From assembly GCF_040958095.1 (NCBI RefSeq), contig NC_091160.1, forward strand, positions 42,855,968-42,919,967: a stretch of 64,000 nucleotides of DNA, in the 5' to 3' direction. The position numbers were made by a program, and so were the translations under genes. The stretch is from Procambarus clarkii (taxonomy: Eukaryota > Arthropoda > Malacostraca > Decapoda > Cambaridae). Each line of letters starts with the position of its first letter. Within the stretch, counting starts at the first letter, position 1. The notes beneath the pieces are model-generated. The model was not told where the DNA came from. It saw only the letters and a program-made list of their open reading frames with translations, and made no database searches. Shown one piece after another: positions 14,501-28,900 of the stretch.

Positions 14501-17500
14501 CCCAGATTATTATAGCTAATATCAGTCCGATAGCTCCAGGGAGCCGACGGGGCTCCCCACAATAAACTATCTAATCTGGAGTTTAAAGTCAACTGTAAAG
14601 GATAAAAACCATATACTTTCTATAGACATGTTTGTTGACCTTTAACTTAAAGGTAAGTCTCATAAAACAAACTTGGATAATCTGCAGCAAAGTCTGCTAA
14701 CAACTGATCAGTTCACATAAAGTTACTTCAAAATGACCAATTTACCAAAAGTGAAATGAAGTGAAGCAGTGTGTAACCATTGTCTAGTGAAGATGTTTAA
14801 ATGCAGATGTGATTTTCTTGTATTTAACAAGAACAATAAGTGGGCAAGAAACATTATGATGATGTGAGAGATGAGCACTTCTGACATCGAGCATTAAATG
14901 ACCTTACACCCCAGAATGCAACGTACCTTTACAACATGTTTTGTCCTGTTTTTAAAAGGGCAGGAAGTCACTAGACAGAAGCACTACCATGCAAGTGGAT
15001 CAGGGAGGGTGGCAAGGCATCAGTTTATGACCGGCTTAGCCAAGACACCACTTTGGTAAAGAGGAATATAAAGGGTGGCAATGTGGAACTATTGAGGTGC
15101 CACTTGAAAAGGGATTTTATTTGACTCAAAACTCTCTTTCTGAACAAGGCCTCCCTCATTAGCTCCCCTTGGCCTTCTTACTCCAGGGTCAAGAGAATAC
15201 CATCTGCATGAGAAGTAAAAGGGAAGAGAACTTACCTGAGGAAGCAGCAGCCGTTGGAAGGACCTTGTGGTGACCGTGAAGATACCACACCGTACAAAGT
15301 CATCCTGACGCAATGTAATAGTAACAAGCATGAGGAAGGTCAAGGAGTTACCTGGCAATCCTCATTCTGTTGAACCTCCAGAAAGCTGGTCCCTTAGGTC
15401 AGCATAAGGTATCACCAAAAGAAGAAGGATGTTATAGTTGTATTCTGTACTTCAATAACACGTGCTCAGTGGTAAGCCTTAAAGTGTGGGGATGAGGAAT
15501 AGAATATTGTAGTTGTAAGGCATTCCAGTGTTACTTTGAGATAGCAAGGCAATGCAGCAAAAGGATACCACAAGCATGTATGGATGAACCATGTCAGAAT
15601 TGGATCTGACGGAAGGACAATCGTCTGAGAAGGAACAAGGAAGGAGGCTGCAATCTTAAACTTGTAAACAGGGCAAAGCAACAGCAAACCTTGCCTCTGA
15701 CGACGAGTGCGCAGGTCATCCATACAATTCTCCGACGCTAAGGCCAAGAGGAATGCTGCTGAAGAGTGATGCCCACCACAGAACTCAAGGAAGTTAACCC
15801 ACAGAAATGTGGAAGGACAAGAAATCAAGTACAATATCCAAAGACCCGACATCCTTCCATCCATCCATCCGACCCGACAGAGCAAGTATCTATTGGGTAT
15901 AAGGAAACGCAAGCTGACCCCAGGGAAGGTAACCTCGGACATGTCAGAGCAAAATGGGATGCTAAAACATGTTCAGTGTGGGTGTCAAAGCAACCATGAA
16001 GAATAAGTGAAAAACAAAGCAATGACTCCCCTGTGGAAGTAATGTTCCAGAGAAAAGTCAACACCACTTGGTTACAAGTGGTGGCTGGGACGGTCACCAC
16101 GAGAAGCTGGCGAGTCCCATCAAATGTCACTAAGTGTTGAGCCATTGACACCAAGCATAGAATGAGAAGTTAAGCTGGCCATGACCTCAGGTCACCTGGG
16201 CTGCCATCTGCAGCAATGATCCCTTGTTTACCAAGGGGTGCCTAATTTCCTTGAAGCAGTTGCCTGTCTTACTATGCCTATGCTTTCTGTTTTTTTGGTT
16301 AATCTTTGACCCACTGCTTCCTGTGCCTCGTTGAGTGAGCCAGATTTAAGGCAAGTGAAGGATGGGTCTCTGAGGCCTGGTGTGTTGGGCTAAGGCTTGA
16401 TCATACCATAGATAAGCTTGTGCAGCTATTGAGGGGAACCCTCCAAGAAAATACAATATATATAAAGTATGATAATAGGACCTTTTAAACAACATGCAGT
16501 AAATCATCAACTGGTATGAAATGTTTTTGTATCTGTACTAAACATTAACCTACCAAGAAACTACAGTATTGTTTGGCACTCTGAACTGAGCACAGCACAA
16601 CCTGTCCTTTCACCCCAATACAATGCAGTTTTGTACGGAATTGATCAATCTGTTAAAAATGCGACCTATTTGAAAAAAATTAAAGCACTGCCATATTGAT
16701 TTTTTTCTATGCATCAGTCTTGATAGGTTAGGTGAGCTGCTGAGTTTGTACATTACTGGATAGGCAAAACAGTGTTTACATAGTGGCAAATAAAGAGAAC
16801 CGGCTGCACACTCGACCATTAATGAACATTTTGCCTCTATTTGTGTGTCTACATCTACATCAACAAACCAGCTATGGGTTCATTCTTCAAATACCTACCG
16901 GCTACATTTCATATTTTAAAGCCATATACAGTATTATGTACAGTTCATCTATGGGCTTGCCAGCCACTTGCCATCATAACCTCTCCCATGTTGAGAGGTT
17001 ATGATGCTACACAACTATACACAAAATACACGTGCTGTATACAATACATACTAATGTATTATCTAATATGTTTACACACAACATATTTAATTATATAATC
17101 AGGATGCTCATAAATTACAGCTCAGTGCACAATTCTATGCCAACAAGATACAAGGGCAAATACATTCCAATGAGTTATGATGGAATTATACAGTATGACG
17201 TTAATGCATAATAGCCCAACACTCCCTCGCACGCACGCACGCGCGCTCGCTCTCTCTCTCTCGCGCTCGCTCGCTCGCTCTCTCTCGCGCTCGCTCGCTC
17301 GCTCTCTCTCGCGCTCGGTCTCTCTCGCGCTCGCTCGCTCGCTCTCTCTCGCGCTCGCTCGCTCTCTCTCGCGCGCTCGCTCGCTCGCTCTCTCTCGCGC
17401 GCTCGCTCGCTCTCTCTCGCGCGCTCGCTCGCTCTCTCTCGCGCGCTCGCTCGCTCTCTCTCGCGCGCTCGCTCGCTCTCTCTCGCGCGCTAGCTCGCTC

Positions 17501-19902
17501 TCTCTCGCGCGCTAGCTCGCTCTCTCTCGCGCGCTCGCTCTCTCTCGCGCGCTCGCTCGCTCTCTCTCGCGCGCTCGCTCGGTCTCTCTCGCGCGCTCGC
17601 TCGGTCTCTCTCTCTCGCGCGCTCGCTCGGTCTCTCTCTCTCGCGCGCTCGCTCGGTCTCTCTCTCTCGCGCGCTCGCTCGCTCTCTCTCTCTCGCGCGC
17701 TCGCTCGCTCTCTCTCTCTCGCGCGCTCGCTCGCTCGCTCTCTCTCGCGCGCTCGCTCGCTCGCTCTCTCTCGCGCGCTCGCTCGCTCGCTCTCTCTCGC
17801 GCGCTCGCTCGCTCGCTCTCTCTCGCGCGCTCGCTCGCTCGCTCTCTCTCGCGCGCTCGCTCGCTCGCTCTCTCTCGCGCGCTCACTCGCTCGCTCTCTC
17901 TCGCGCGCTCACTCGCTCGCTCTCTCTCGCGCGCTCACTCGCTCGCTCTCTCTCGCGCGCTCACTCGCTCGCTCTCTCTCGCGCGCTCACTCGCTCGCTC
18001 TCTCTCGCGCGCTCGCTCTCTCTCGCGCGCTCGCTCGCTCTCTCTCGCGCGCTCGCTCGCTCTCTCTCGCGCGCTCGCTCGCTCGCTCTCTCTCGCGCGC
18101 TCGCTCGCTCGCTCTCTCTCGCGCGCGCGCTCGCTCGCTCTCTCTCGCGCGCGCGCTCGCTCGGTCTCTCTCGCGCGCTCGCTCGGTCTCTCTCGCGCGC
18201 TCGCTCGGTCTCTCTCGCGCGCTCGCTCGCTCGGTCTCTCTCGCGCGCTCGCTCGCTCGGTCTCTCTCGCGCGCTCGCTCGCTCTCTCTCGCGCGCTCGC
18301 TCGCTCGCTCTCTCTCGCGCGCTCGCTCGCTCGCTCTCTCTCGCGCGCTCGCTCGCTCGCTCTCTCTCGCGCGCTCGCTCGCTCGCTCTCTCTCGCGCGC
18401 TCGCTCGCTCTCTCTCGCGCGCTCGCTCGCTCGCTCTCTCTCGCGCGCTCGCTCGGTCTCTCTCGCGCGCTCGCTCGGTCTCTCTCGCGCGCTCGCTCGG
18501 TCTCTCTCGCGCGCTCGCTCGGTCTCTCTCGCGCGCTCACTCGCTCGCTCTCTCTCGCGCGCTCACTCGCTCGCTCTCTCTCGCGCGCTCACTCGCTCGC
18601 TCTCTCTCGCGCGCTCACTCGCTCGCTCTCTCTCGCGCGCTCACTCGCTCGCTCTCTCTCGCGCGCTCACTCGCTCGCTCTCTCTCGCGCGCTCACTCGC
18701 TCGCTCTCTCTCGCGCGCTCACTCGCTCGCTCTCTCTCGCGCGCTCACTCGCTCGCTCTCTCTCGCGCGCTCACTCGCTCGCTCTCTCTCGCGCGCTCAC
18801 TCGCTCGCTCTCTCTCGCGCGCTCACTCGCTCGCTCTCTCTCGCGCGCTCACTCGCTCGCTCTCTCTCGCTCGCTCTCTCTCGCGCGCTCACTCGCTCGC
18901 TCTCTCTCGCGCGCTCACTCGCTCGCTCTCTCTCGCGCGCTCACTCGCTCGCTCTCTCTCGCGCGCTCACTCGCTCGCTCACTCGCTCGCTCTCTCTCGC
19001 GCGCTCACTCGCTCGCTCTCTCTCGCGCGCTCACTCGCTCGCTCTCTCTCGCGCGCTCACTCGCTCGCTCTCTCTCGCGCGCTCACTCGCTCGCTCTCTC
19101 TCGCGCGCTCACTCGCTCGCTCTCTCTCGCGCGCTCACTCGCTCGCTCTCTCTCGCGCGCTCACTCGCTCGCTCTCTCTCGCGCGCTCACTCACTCGCTC
19201 GCTCTCTCTCGCGCGCTCACTCGCTCGCTCTCTCTCGCGCGCTCACTCGCTCGCTCTCTCTCGCGCGCTCACTCGCTCGCTCTCTCTCGCGCGCTCACTC
19301 GCTCGCTCTCGCGCGCTCACTCGCTCGCTCTCTCTCGCGCGCTCACTCGCTCGCTCTCTCTCGCGCGCTCACTCGCTCGCTCTCTCTCGCTCACTCGCTC
19401 GCTCTCGCGCGCTCACTCGCTCGCTCGCTCTCTCTCGCGCGCTCGCTCTCTCTCGCGCGCTCGCTCTCTCTCTCGCGCCTCGCTCGCTCTCTCTCTCTCG
19501 CGCCTCGCTCGCTCTCTCTCTCTCGCGCCTCGCTCGCTCTCTCTCTCTCGCGCCTCGCTCGCTCTCTCTCTCTCGCGCCTCGCTCGCTCTCTCTCTCTCG
19601 CGCCTCGCTCGCTCTCTCTCTCTCGCGCCTCGCTCGCTCTCTCTCTCTCGCGCCTCGCTCGCTCTCTCTCTCTCGCGCCTCGCTCGCTCTCTCTCGCGCG
19701 CTCGCTCTCTCGCGCTCTCTCTCTCTCTCTCTCGCGCGCTCGCTCTCTCGCGCTCGCTCTCTCGCGCTCTCTCTCTCTCTCTCTCGCGCTCGCTCTCTCG
19801 CGCTCGCTCTCTCGCGCTCTCTCTCTCTCTCTCTCTCGCGCTCGCTCTCTCGCGCTCGCTCTCTCGCGCTCTCTCTCTCTCTCTCTCTCGCGCTCGCTCT
19901 CT

Positions 19903-19937
<35 letters not shown>

Positions 19938-22900
19938 GCCTCGCTCGCTCTCTCTCGCGCGCTCGCTCTCTCGCGCGCTCGCTCTCGCGCGCGCTCGCTC
20001 TCGCGCTCTCGCTCTCGCGCTCTCTCTCTCATTCCCATCATTTAGTGAACCCCAAAATAGAGATTCAGTCATATTTCACTTTCTTCCTTTTGTGTTTTCT
20101 TTGTTCAGCTTCCATTAGGCTTTCTGCAGTTTCATTTATTCTTATATTCTTAAATCAGCTTAGTTTTCATGCTTTACTTTATTTCACCATTCACCTCTCA
20201 CCACCTTTTCCCTCACATTCCCTCATGCCTTATACTGACTCCCTATCCCATTCTTTACTATGTTACGATGTGCTTAGAATCCAGGACAGACCAAAAGTCA
20301 TCATGACTTGATAAGGGTTCGAAACGGACTGAAACATCAACACTGCTTGAAGAGGGTCCATCGAGAGAGCATCCTGGGACCGGGGTGGGGGGGGGGGGGT
20401 GGATGGGGGGTGGATGGGGGGTGGATGGGGGGTGGATGGGGGGTGGATGGGGGGTGGATGGGGGGATGGGGGGGATGTGGGGGGATGGGGGGGATGGGGG
20501 GGATGTGGGGGGATGGGGGGGATGTGGGGGGATGGGGGGATGGGGACCTACAAGGGACTCCCCTCAGAAAATAAATTTATAATAAAAATCTTATTATGAA
20601 GTTGATATCCAAACAAACATCTGAACACGAAGAAAAGACGACATTTTGGTCCATCCTGGACCATTGTCAAGTTGTCCTATTATACATAGTACTGTACAAG
20701 TACACTTTTTCCCACACCATGCCAAGACATGTACAGGATATCCAAACCTTATGCTTTACCTTCAGTTTTTCATTTTCACGATACACAATGCACCTATACG
20801 CCCCAAACACTCGGGATGAAGGGAAAGCAGCTTGGTGCGGCCACATCCCATGATGCCTTATCCCTAACCAAGCAATTTATTGCACTACTTGCATTTCTTC
20901 TCTGCCAAACATTCCTATATATATAATCTCGTCAACAGTTTCCACTTTTTTTTCTAAACCGTATATTTAATATTACAGTTTCCTTCTCTATCCACTATCA
21001 TAATTTCTTTGTTCCATTCACTTTGCTTACACAAACAACTGTCAACAAGATACAGGAACACTTTTATTGTATCTGATCGTAAAAAGTATTCCCAGGATGT
21101 CATACCCCATGTTACAAACAAGTCATGTTATAATGAGTACAGGGTGATCTGGTGAGTACAGGGTGCAAGGATTGAGGTGGTGGTAGCTATCTATGGCAGT
21201 AATAGTGATTACGGATATAGGTATTGGTGGTCAAAATACTGGTGACAATGGTGGTGGTGGTACTAGTTGTGGTTGCTAGTTGGAGAGAGAGAATTGTTAA
21301 CTTAAAAAACAGGACACCATGGAGAGAGGGCATATATATCTATCAGTTTACATTATATTAATGGACTAAATACAGTACTGCATAACACATTCAAACAAAA
21401 TAAGCATATATATACAACGAATAATGGTGATCATGCAATATAACTATGTTACACACACTCGTTCAAACAGAATGTGTTCCATCGCGATATCTGCTGCTTA
21501 AACGCTGCACTACGCCAAACAACAAATGCTGTTTTGAGAGTTGTTCCTGTTTTTTTTAACTAGGCTATATTTTAATGTTGTTTAATGTTTTCATTGATCT
21601 TTGTGTTTTGAAATTAAAATAGTTGAGTTTGGAAACATTTTGACATTAACTTTACCAGAACATTTATAAAAACAAGAAAGATATGTCCTTAACAAGTGCA
21701 CTATGAAGTTTTTGCCAAAAACAGGTGCGCAGTGCAAGGGTTAATAATGTACACCGATTTAAGGTTTTCATAAAACATCTGGTAGGAATTGGGAGGGGGG
21801 GGGGGAACAAACTCATCAGGATAATGTACACATCAAAGAAATCTAAACGAATATGCTAAAATTCCTTACTATACACCTATGTGAATTCGTCACTAAAAAT
21901 AATTATTAGTTAATGTTTGAAAATTAATTACAGTAATGTATAACCCAATTTTTGTAAGACATACAGACCGACAGTACTGTAAATTCACACTAAGGAAACA
22001 GCAAAAGAAAAAAAAAAAAAGAGGGAAAATTCACTATTGCAGTGGTAAACAGTTTGATCAAGCCAAGTGAGAAGGTGGTGGAGGCCAAAATCATCAGTAG
22101 TTTCAAAGCGTTATATGGCAAAGAGTACTGGGAAGACGGGACACCACGAACATAGCTCTCATCCTGCAACTACACTTAGGTAATTACTTAGTAGATATGG
22201 CACTGTTTATGCTTTTCCCCTCATACCCATCATGTGCTTTTTCCCCCCTTGTGTGTTACGTCTTGGTAAGTCTCTCCACTCCGAAAGGGTTTTTGGCCAT
22301 TTGTTTGATTTAATTGTACTATGACTTGAGTAGGAAAGATGACTAGCAGCAGCCTTAGTCAGGCTGACATGGGTAAGTTGAAGAGAATATGCTAATTATT
22401 CTAGCATCTATGCTAACAATATGCTAAAAATAAACATATTCATTTGTTTGAATATGCTAACAAAGTATGCAAAGAGGGAACTTGTAATGAAACTTGAGAG
22501 GGGCCATCCTAATACAAGCTTGGTAAAGGAGTATGACATTTGTACCAGCACCATTTTTTATATTCCATAACGATAACACAAATGTTTATAAATCACTGCC
22601 TATGGGTAGTCTTGATGCTCGTAGGAAGGACAGGAAAATTTTAAAGACTAAAATATATGACAACACAGATGGTGCTGTATACCAGTGGTTTGCTCAGCAG
22701 TGCACTTCTGGTGTCGAGGAACGTAAATTAAGGTTGTGGCAGACAACCTTACACAAAATTTGCACAATACATCAGGCGTTAAGACGACCGATAACTATAG
22801 CTGGGTTACAGGATTTAAATGCTGGCATGTTATTAACTATTAAAAGGCTCAAATCTCTATCTGTGATTATGTCCCATGTTTGAATTGCCATACGAGATTA

Positions 22901-25900
22901 TGTTTACATTTGTTTTGTGAGCACTTTTTTGTCATGTGCACCACACTGTAGCCGAGCCACTTTAGGGTTAATACTAGGAAGGTTTCAGATGCCGTCTTAA
23001 GTACAGATGGTCACGTATTAATCCATCCAAGATCAAATTAAGTGATGTCTTTGAGAATAGAGGATTCCACTTTTCTAGATTTATAATGAAGAGAAGATTG
23101 GTTTTACCTGGAGCACTGTGCCAAGAATGACATTAGCTAGTAATTTTGAGGAAAGGATGCCAAGAAGAGTAATGTGTAATCTTGGCCTTAATATGAGCAA
23201 ATAAGATGGCAGCCATAGGGTAAAGTGTGTAATTGTAGGTAATGATGAAAAACCCTGGAGCATTACAAAATTTAAACCACAATTTTCCTTTAGTCTACAA
23301 TTATAAAAATGCATGATATACACAATTATTTTCTTACCAATTTAATAGTAAATTTTACAAAATAAGGCTGGATGGACAGCCATACACAGGTTGTGTGAAC
23401 AGCCATACACAGGTTGGATGGACAGCCATACACAGGCTGGATGGACAGCCATACACAGTTAGGTTGTGTGAACAGTCATACACAGGCTGGATGGACAGCC
23501 ATACACAGTTAGGTTGTGTGAACAGTCATACACAGGCTGGATGGACAGCCATACACAGTTAGGTTGTGTGAACAGCCATACACAGGCTGGATGGACAGAT
23601 AATGTTGCTATCAAGCCAAACAAGCAGACAGGACAGTAGAAAGACAGACTGGAAAAAGACTAACATCTACTAAAACAAGTGGACATGAGGGTCTGATGCA
23701 GAGAGCTGTGATATGCTCAGAGAGGCTGGTGAGAAAGTTGACCTGGAAAATGTATGGTTCATGTGTGTGTTACTAATGGTTCACCCTCTGGTATCACGAC
23801 AGTCGAGGAGACTGCAGGTCTGTATTTCTGGCAGTGCAAAGAAGGATGATAACGACATGCTGGTTCACATTTAAATAGCGTTGATGGTTTAACTTAATGT
23901 GTTCACAAACTGATAATATGGATAGTGCTACTTACTATCCACATTTATGATGTCCCAAACTTGTCTCCAAGTTATGTAAAAAAAATTGAGACAAATTCTT
24001 ATAGATCTATTTCTAGTCAGAACCCCAAATAATGGGTCAACTATAAGCTAGGAGTCCGTTGCTGGTCTCGGCCATAGCTCAATGTACCCATTCATAATTA
24101 AAGTTGCCGAGGTTAACACCAGCTTCATTAACCTGCTAAGTAGACATCTTTTTGTATGCACAGAAAGAACTATACAAAATTCTACTTCAAACTGAAAATA
24201 TTTTTTATAATAATACATATATAGAGCATGCAAATTCCTTCTGAAGTAGAGTGACATTTCACTTAGCCACTCCAGAGTCACAAGGCATGGGGAGCATCAC
24301 CCAGCAACAACACTAATTGGCCCTCACGTATGAGAAGAATTAAGGAGCAGGAATAGGAGCTAATGAAGTGCTGCTCAGAAAAGGGGACATCATTGGAATT
24401 ATGGCTTTATTTATCAACAAGACCCCATTGGCAGCTGCCCTTATCCCTTCCTCTAACTATACTAAGCTACAGCAGTAAGAAAAATACAGCAAGGAGGAAC
24501 TTACCTGAGGAGGTCGCAGAACGAAGAAACAGACTTGGGGCAAAGATGATAGAAAAGTTCAGCCAGTGGAAGGTAACCAGGAATGACACTTGTATAAAAC
24601 TGCCTATTGAATCTAAATTGATTTGTTATTTTTTTCATTGATGTACAGTATTCCCAATTGGGATGATCATGACATTTTCTTACTTTCCATTACCTTAAAC
24701 GGTGTTTACCTCCCTAGTTCATTATCAGATGGCATTTCCTGCAGGCAGTCCTTTACCCCTTCCACATTCTTGTACACTTCATGACTCATTCTTCGCTCTG
24801 CTCTCTTCCCAGTTTGAATATGTAATCAAATCACTATAATGTTGTAGCTCTTGGCTCCAAGTGGTAACTTTTATTCTCTTTTCTCAATACCTGCCTCAGT
24901 TTGGGTGAACAATAGACCCAGAATGGCTAGTGTGCCCATCCCTCTATCGGGGTCTCTTAGCACAGTTGGCTTCATTCTCGAATCTTAATTGGGGATCCCG
25001 GGTTCAATTCCTGGGCAGGACAGAAATGGTCCAGCATGTTTCTTTTCACCTAATGCCTCCATTCACCTAGCAGTAAATGGGTATTTGGGAGTTAGGCAAC
25101 TGCTGTTGGGGGTTGCATCTTGGGGAAGGTCAGTAGACCCACCTTCAAGGGGGGAGGTGGGGACATAAAAGCCTAAATTATACATGGGCTTCCTGTCCCC
25201 AACAAAACAAATTAATGGCATTTAAGAAAATTCTTATCTGCAGTGTTTATTAACCTTACTCTCCACATTTCGTACCTGCTATGAGGAGTTCCTTGTATTA
25301 AAATCTCTTTCCCCGTTGATAAAACTCTTACAAGCATTAGTGCTTCAGTCTGTCCTCTTGAATAATACATTGCATTTTGACATAAATCCCCTAAGGCCAA
25401 AAACTAATGTACAGTACAAAAATCACAGCAGCTCACAAAATTGACAAGACGCCCCCCGTTTTTCTATTCTTGGGTCCTCGGGCAGGTTAGGTTTAGGCAA
25501 TTTAGTACATCATCAATTTGAATGTTCGAGAGGACATTCTCGAACATTCTCGAACTATAGAAATAGATCTATAAGAATTTGTCTCAATTTTTCTTACATA
25601 ACTTGGAGACAAGTTTGGCACACCATAAATGTGGATAGTAACAGACTAAGGACAGGTCCTAGCTTTCCTCGTCACAGTTGCTGCCTTATCCATGACCTTC
25701 GGGTAGTTTCAATTATTTTCGGTGCAGTCTTCAATGGCTCTTATTCGACTCGGTGGGGTTTGTAAACTATAAATATTTTATTGTGTTCTAATATTGCTAT
25801 TCCAAGTATATAGTCATGTACAGTGATAGAAATGGGAAGGAGGGTACATAGGTGTACCTATTTCTCGATTTCCAGTGTTTTTTGTTCAATTTATGTACTA

Positions 25901-28900
25901 ATGGAGATATTTATTAGCTATCCATTGTTAAGTTTCTTCTAATTAAAATTACTTGCTTATTTGTTGAAGGCATGGATGGACTCCACCTTGTGATTCCTCA
26001 GCATAAAACCTGGATACAGCCTTAGCATATACCACTATATATACTGTAGTTCCAAAAACCAAGGTACTGTATACCTAGTTCCCAAATTCCACTTTCATCA
26101 CTGGTCATGTGTATTGTCATTTTCTCTCACGGATATACAGTATCCTCAAAGGTCCCAGTATGGTTGGTGTAACAGTGCCAATGAAGAATGAAGACCTTAA
26201 ATGGGTCTAAACTTACCGAATACTCGGCCCATACTATTGATTTCCCTCCACAAGAAAATGCAGTGGTTTAGCGTAACCAAATTAGAACCTAGATTACCAC
26301 CTAACCCACCAGAACTAATACTTATTGTTGACCAGACCACACACTAGAAGGTGAAGGGACAACGATGTTTCGGCCCGTCCTGGACCATTCTCAAGTTGAT
26401 TGTCTACAGAATTGACTTGAGAATGGTCCAGGACGGACCGAAACTTCGTCGTCCCTTCACCTTCTAGTGTGTGGGCTGGTCAACATATTTCAGCCATGTT
26501 ATTGTGACATCGTCTGCCTAATACGTATTAGTTACTTAAAGTGTCAATATTGCTCTGTTTATCATTTTCATAAATCAACGCAAATTTTATGGTGGTTACA
26601 ATTATGTAAAAAATGTAGCACATTGAGTAAGAGGACAGGTTGAATACTAGTGGATTATCTTGCACAATTCCATTTACAATGTCAAATTTTAAAATTATAT
26701 GCTGTTTTTGCTCTTTTGATGTACTGTATATGGATAATACAAAAGATTTCAATCTGTAGATTTGTCATTATAGATAACAGGGTATTTAACTCAATGCACA
26801 TGCATGAATAGAAAGAAATGATGTTTCGATCCATCCTGTGTTTAGGATGGACTGAAACATCATACTTTCCTTGCTTTATATAACATGGTCGGGTTACTAA
26901 CTTTCAGTTATGCTATTGTTATTTTGTCTCTGCAGCACTGTATTACTGTATTCATAGTTGTAATTAGTGACATACAAGACACATGAATTAGGGAGCACCG
27001 TAGCAGGCCGGTTCACCCATCCTAAGTGGGTCTTGTTATACTTGGCAGATCCCATTATATTAGACAGGTGCCATTATATTAAGTGGGTCCCATTATACTG
27101 GGTGGGTCCTGTTATACCAGGCAGATATTCCAGTCAGAGCTCCATAATGTATACAGTGTATGGTGATCAGACAAACTGGTGGCTCTTACCTGCTCTCCTA
27201 AATCAAGGTGGTGAGAGTTTTATGCTAAAAATTATCAAGGTAGAAAACATGTGATAGAACTATCAATAATATGCATAGGATGAGTATGAGTGATTTGTGA
27301 TAGAATTACTGGTATATGCCTAGGGTGAGTATGAATGACGAACGTGTGAAAGAGCTGCCGGTATATGCGTAGAATGAGTGACAAGAATGTTTGAAAGAAC
27401 TACCATTAATATGATAGGATGAGTATGAGTGATGTGTGATGTAATAGAGCTACTGGTGTATGTGAAGGATGAGTATGAGTGACAAACGTGTGATAGAACT
27501 ACTGGAACAAAGCGCAAAATGAAAGAGACAGGAATGTGTGATGGCAAGCATTACAGCATGAATATTTGGTATGTCTTACAACACCAATCTGTTACACTCA
27601 ACAGTCAAAGTTACGCATGATACAACTATAACTTGAATCAGTCAAGGAGTAAAACTTAAAAGCCTGTGAGAAAAATGATTTAATTATGATTTAAACAATG
27701 GGTATACAATATCTAATGATTCTATAGTTTATGAAAAACTATGCTGATAAAAGCAAATATATTTTATTTCAACTATCATCTATTTCCTATATCTAAGAAA
27801 AAATTTTTCATGCAGTTCCCCAAACATTTCACAGAACAGAAATTTTTTGGTTTTGTTTAGACTCCATTCACTGATGTAGCAGATGAGAGGCTGAGCTGTA
27901 GTTTGTGTACAATAACCGGCGATGAGAAAATAGTGAAGCCATACAATGGGATCAAACCCGCATCCCTGACCACCTCGGGCGCTCACACTTCTGACTCAAT
28001 CACGGTGGACTAACAGTATCTCCTCGACCAGAAGTACTGGAAGAATTTGGCAATTCGCATTCCAGTAACCCAAACCTCTGAGTAACCAGCATTTGAATTT
28101 TTGTTTACGCATTTTTGACCTTTTAATCTGAATAGGAATTCGGGTTGGTAGGCCCGACATCTCGACTCTAATAGAAATTTGGGTTACTGTGGATTCTGCC
28201 AAATGAGAATTTTAACTGTTTAATTTTTCAACAGTTCTGGCAAAAAGAGCCAGTTAACTTTAATGTCTGGCCAACTCAAATGTGGGTAGGCTCTATAGAC
28301 AATACAGTACTACCTGACTTACTCTGACGTGTGCATACATGCCTTGAAGTCCAGCGATACAGATTTGATCATCATCTGGCTTCAATATCTTCTCAAATAT
28401 ATCACATTCTTGTGATTTCATTGGGAATATCTAGCAGTCTTTATGTAATGTCTACATAAAGTTAATTTACAAGACAAGTGGAGTTGTAAGGATGTGACCA
28501 AGTGAATGAAGGTTAATAAAAAAGGCACTTATGCCTGTGTTATTGTCTATGTATCTCCAGGAAACACTACAATATCAATGAAATTTTAAGTTATGATTAA
28601 GAATTTAATCAGTCAAGTAACATTAAACTATAAACATATATTATAAATGAATGAAAATAGCAAGTGTAATGTTACTCAAAAGATGAAAACTGAAGTTCTT
28701 CAGTCAATAATGTACAAGAAGACATAATAAAGTTGATCAGTTATTAAATTTTTGTTTTAGTATTTTCAAATACTGTATAATGAGCAATTGAACTAAAAAT
28801 GTCTACATATCAGCTGATACTGCATTCTTCCTCAGCCCACATGCACTTAAAAAGGTCCAAAGTTACTTAACAAAACATGCAGTTATAAGATAGCAAAATG

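Noticed and set aside
15466-15942. 158-codon minus-strand frame
   Set aside because: No recognisable motif, overlaps other open frames, and lies in a repeat-like block.
17512-20072. Long open frames of Ser/Glu/Arg/Ala repeats (up to ~219 codons), like RS-domain proteins
   Set aside because: They follow from the stop-poor composition of the CT/CG satellite; both strands and several frames are open, and there is no unique sequence, start context or splice evidence.
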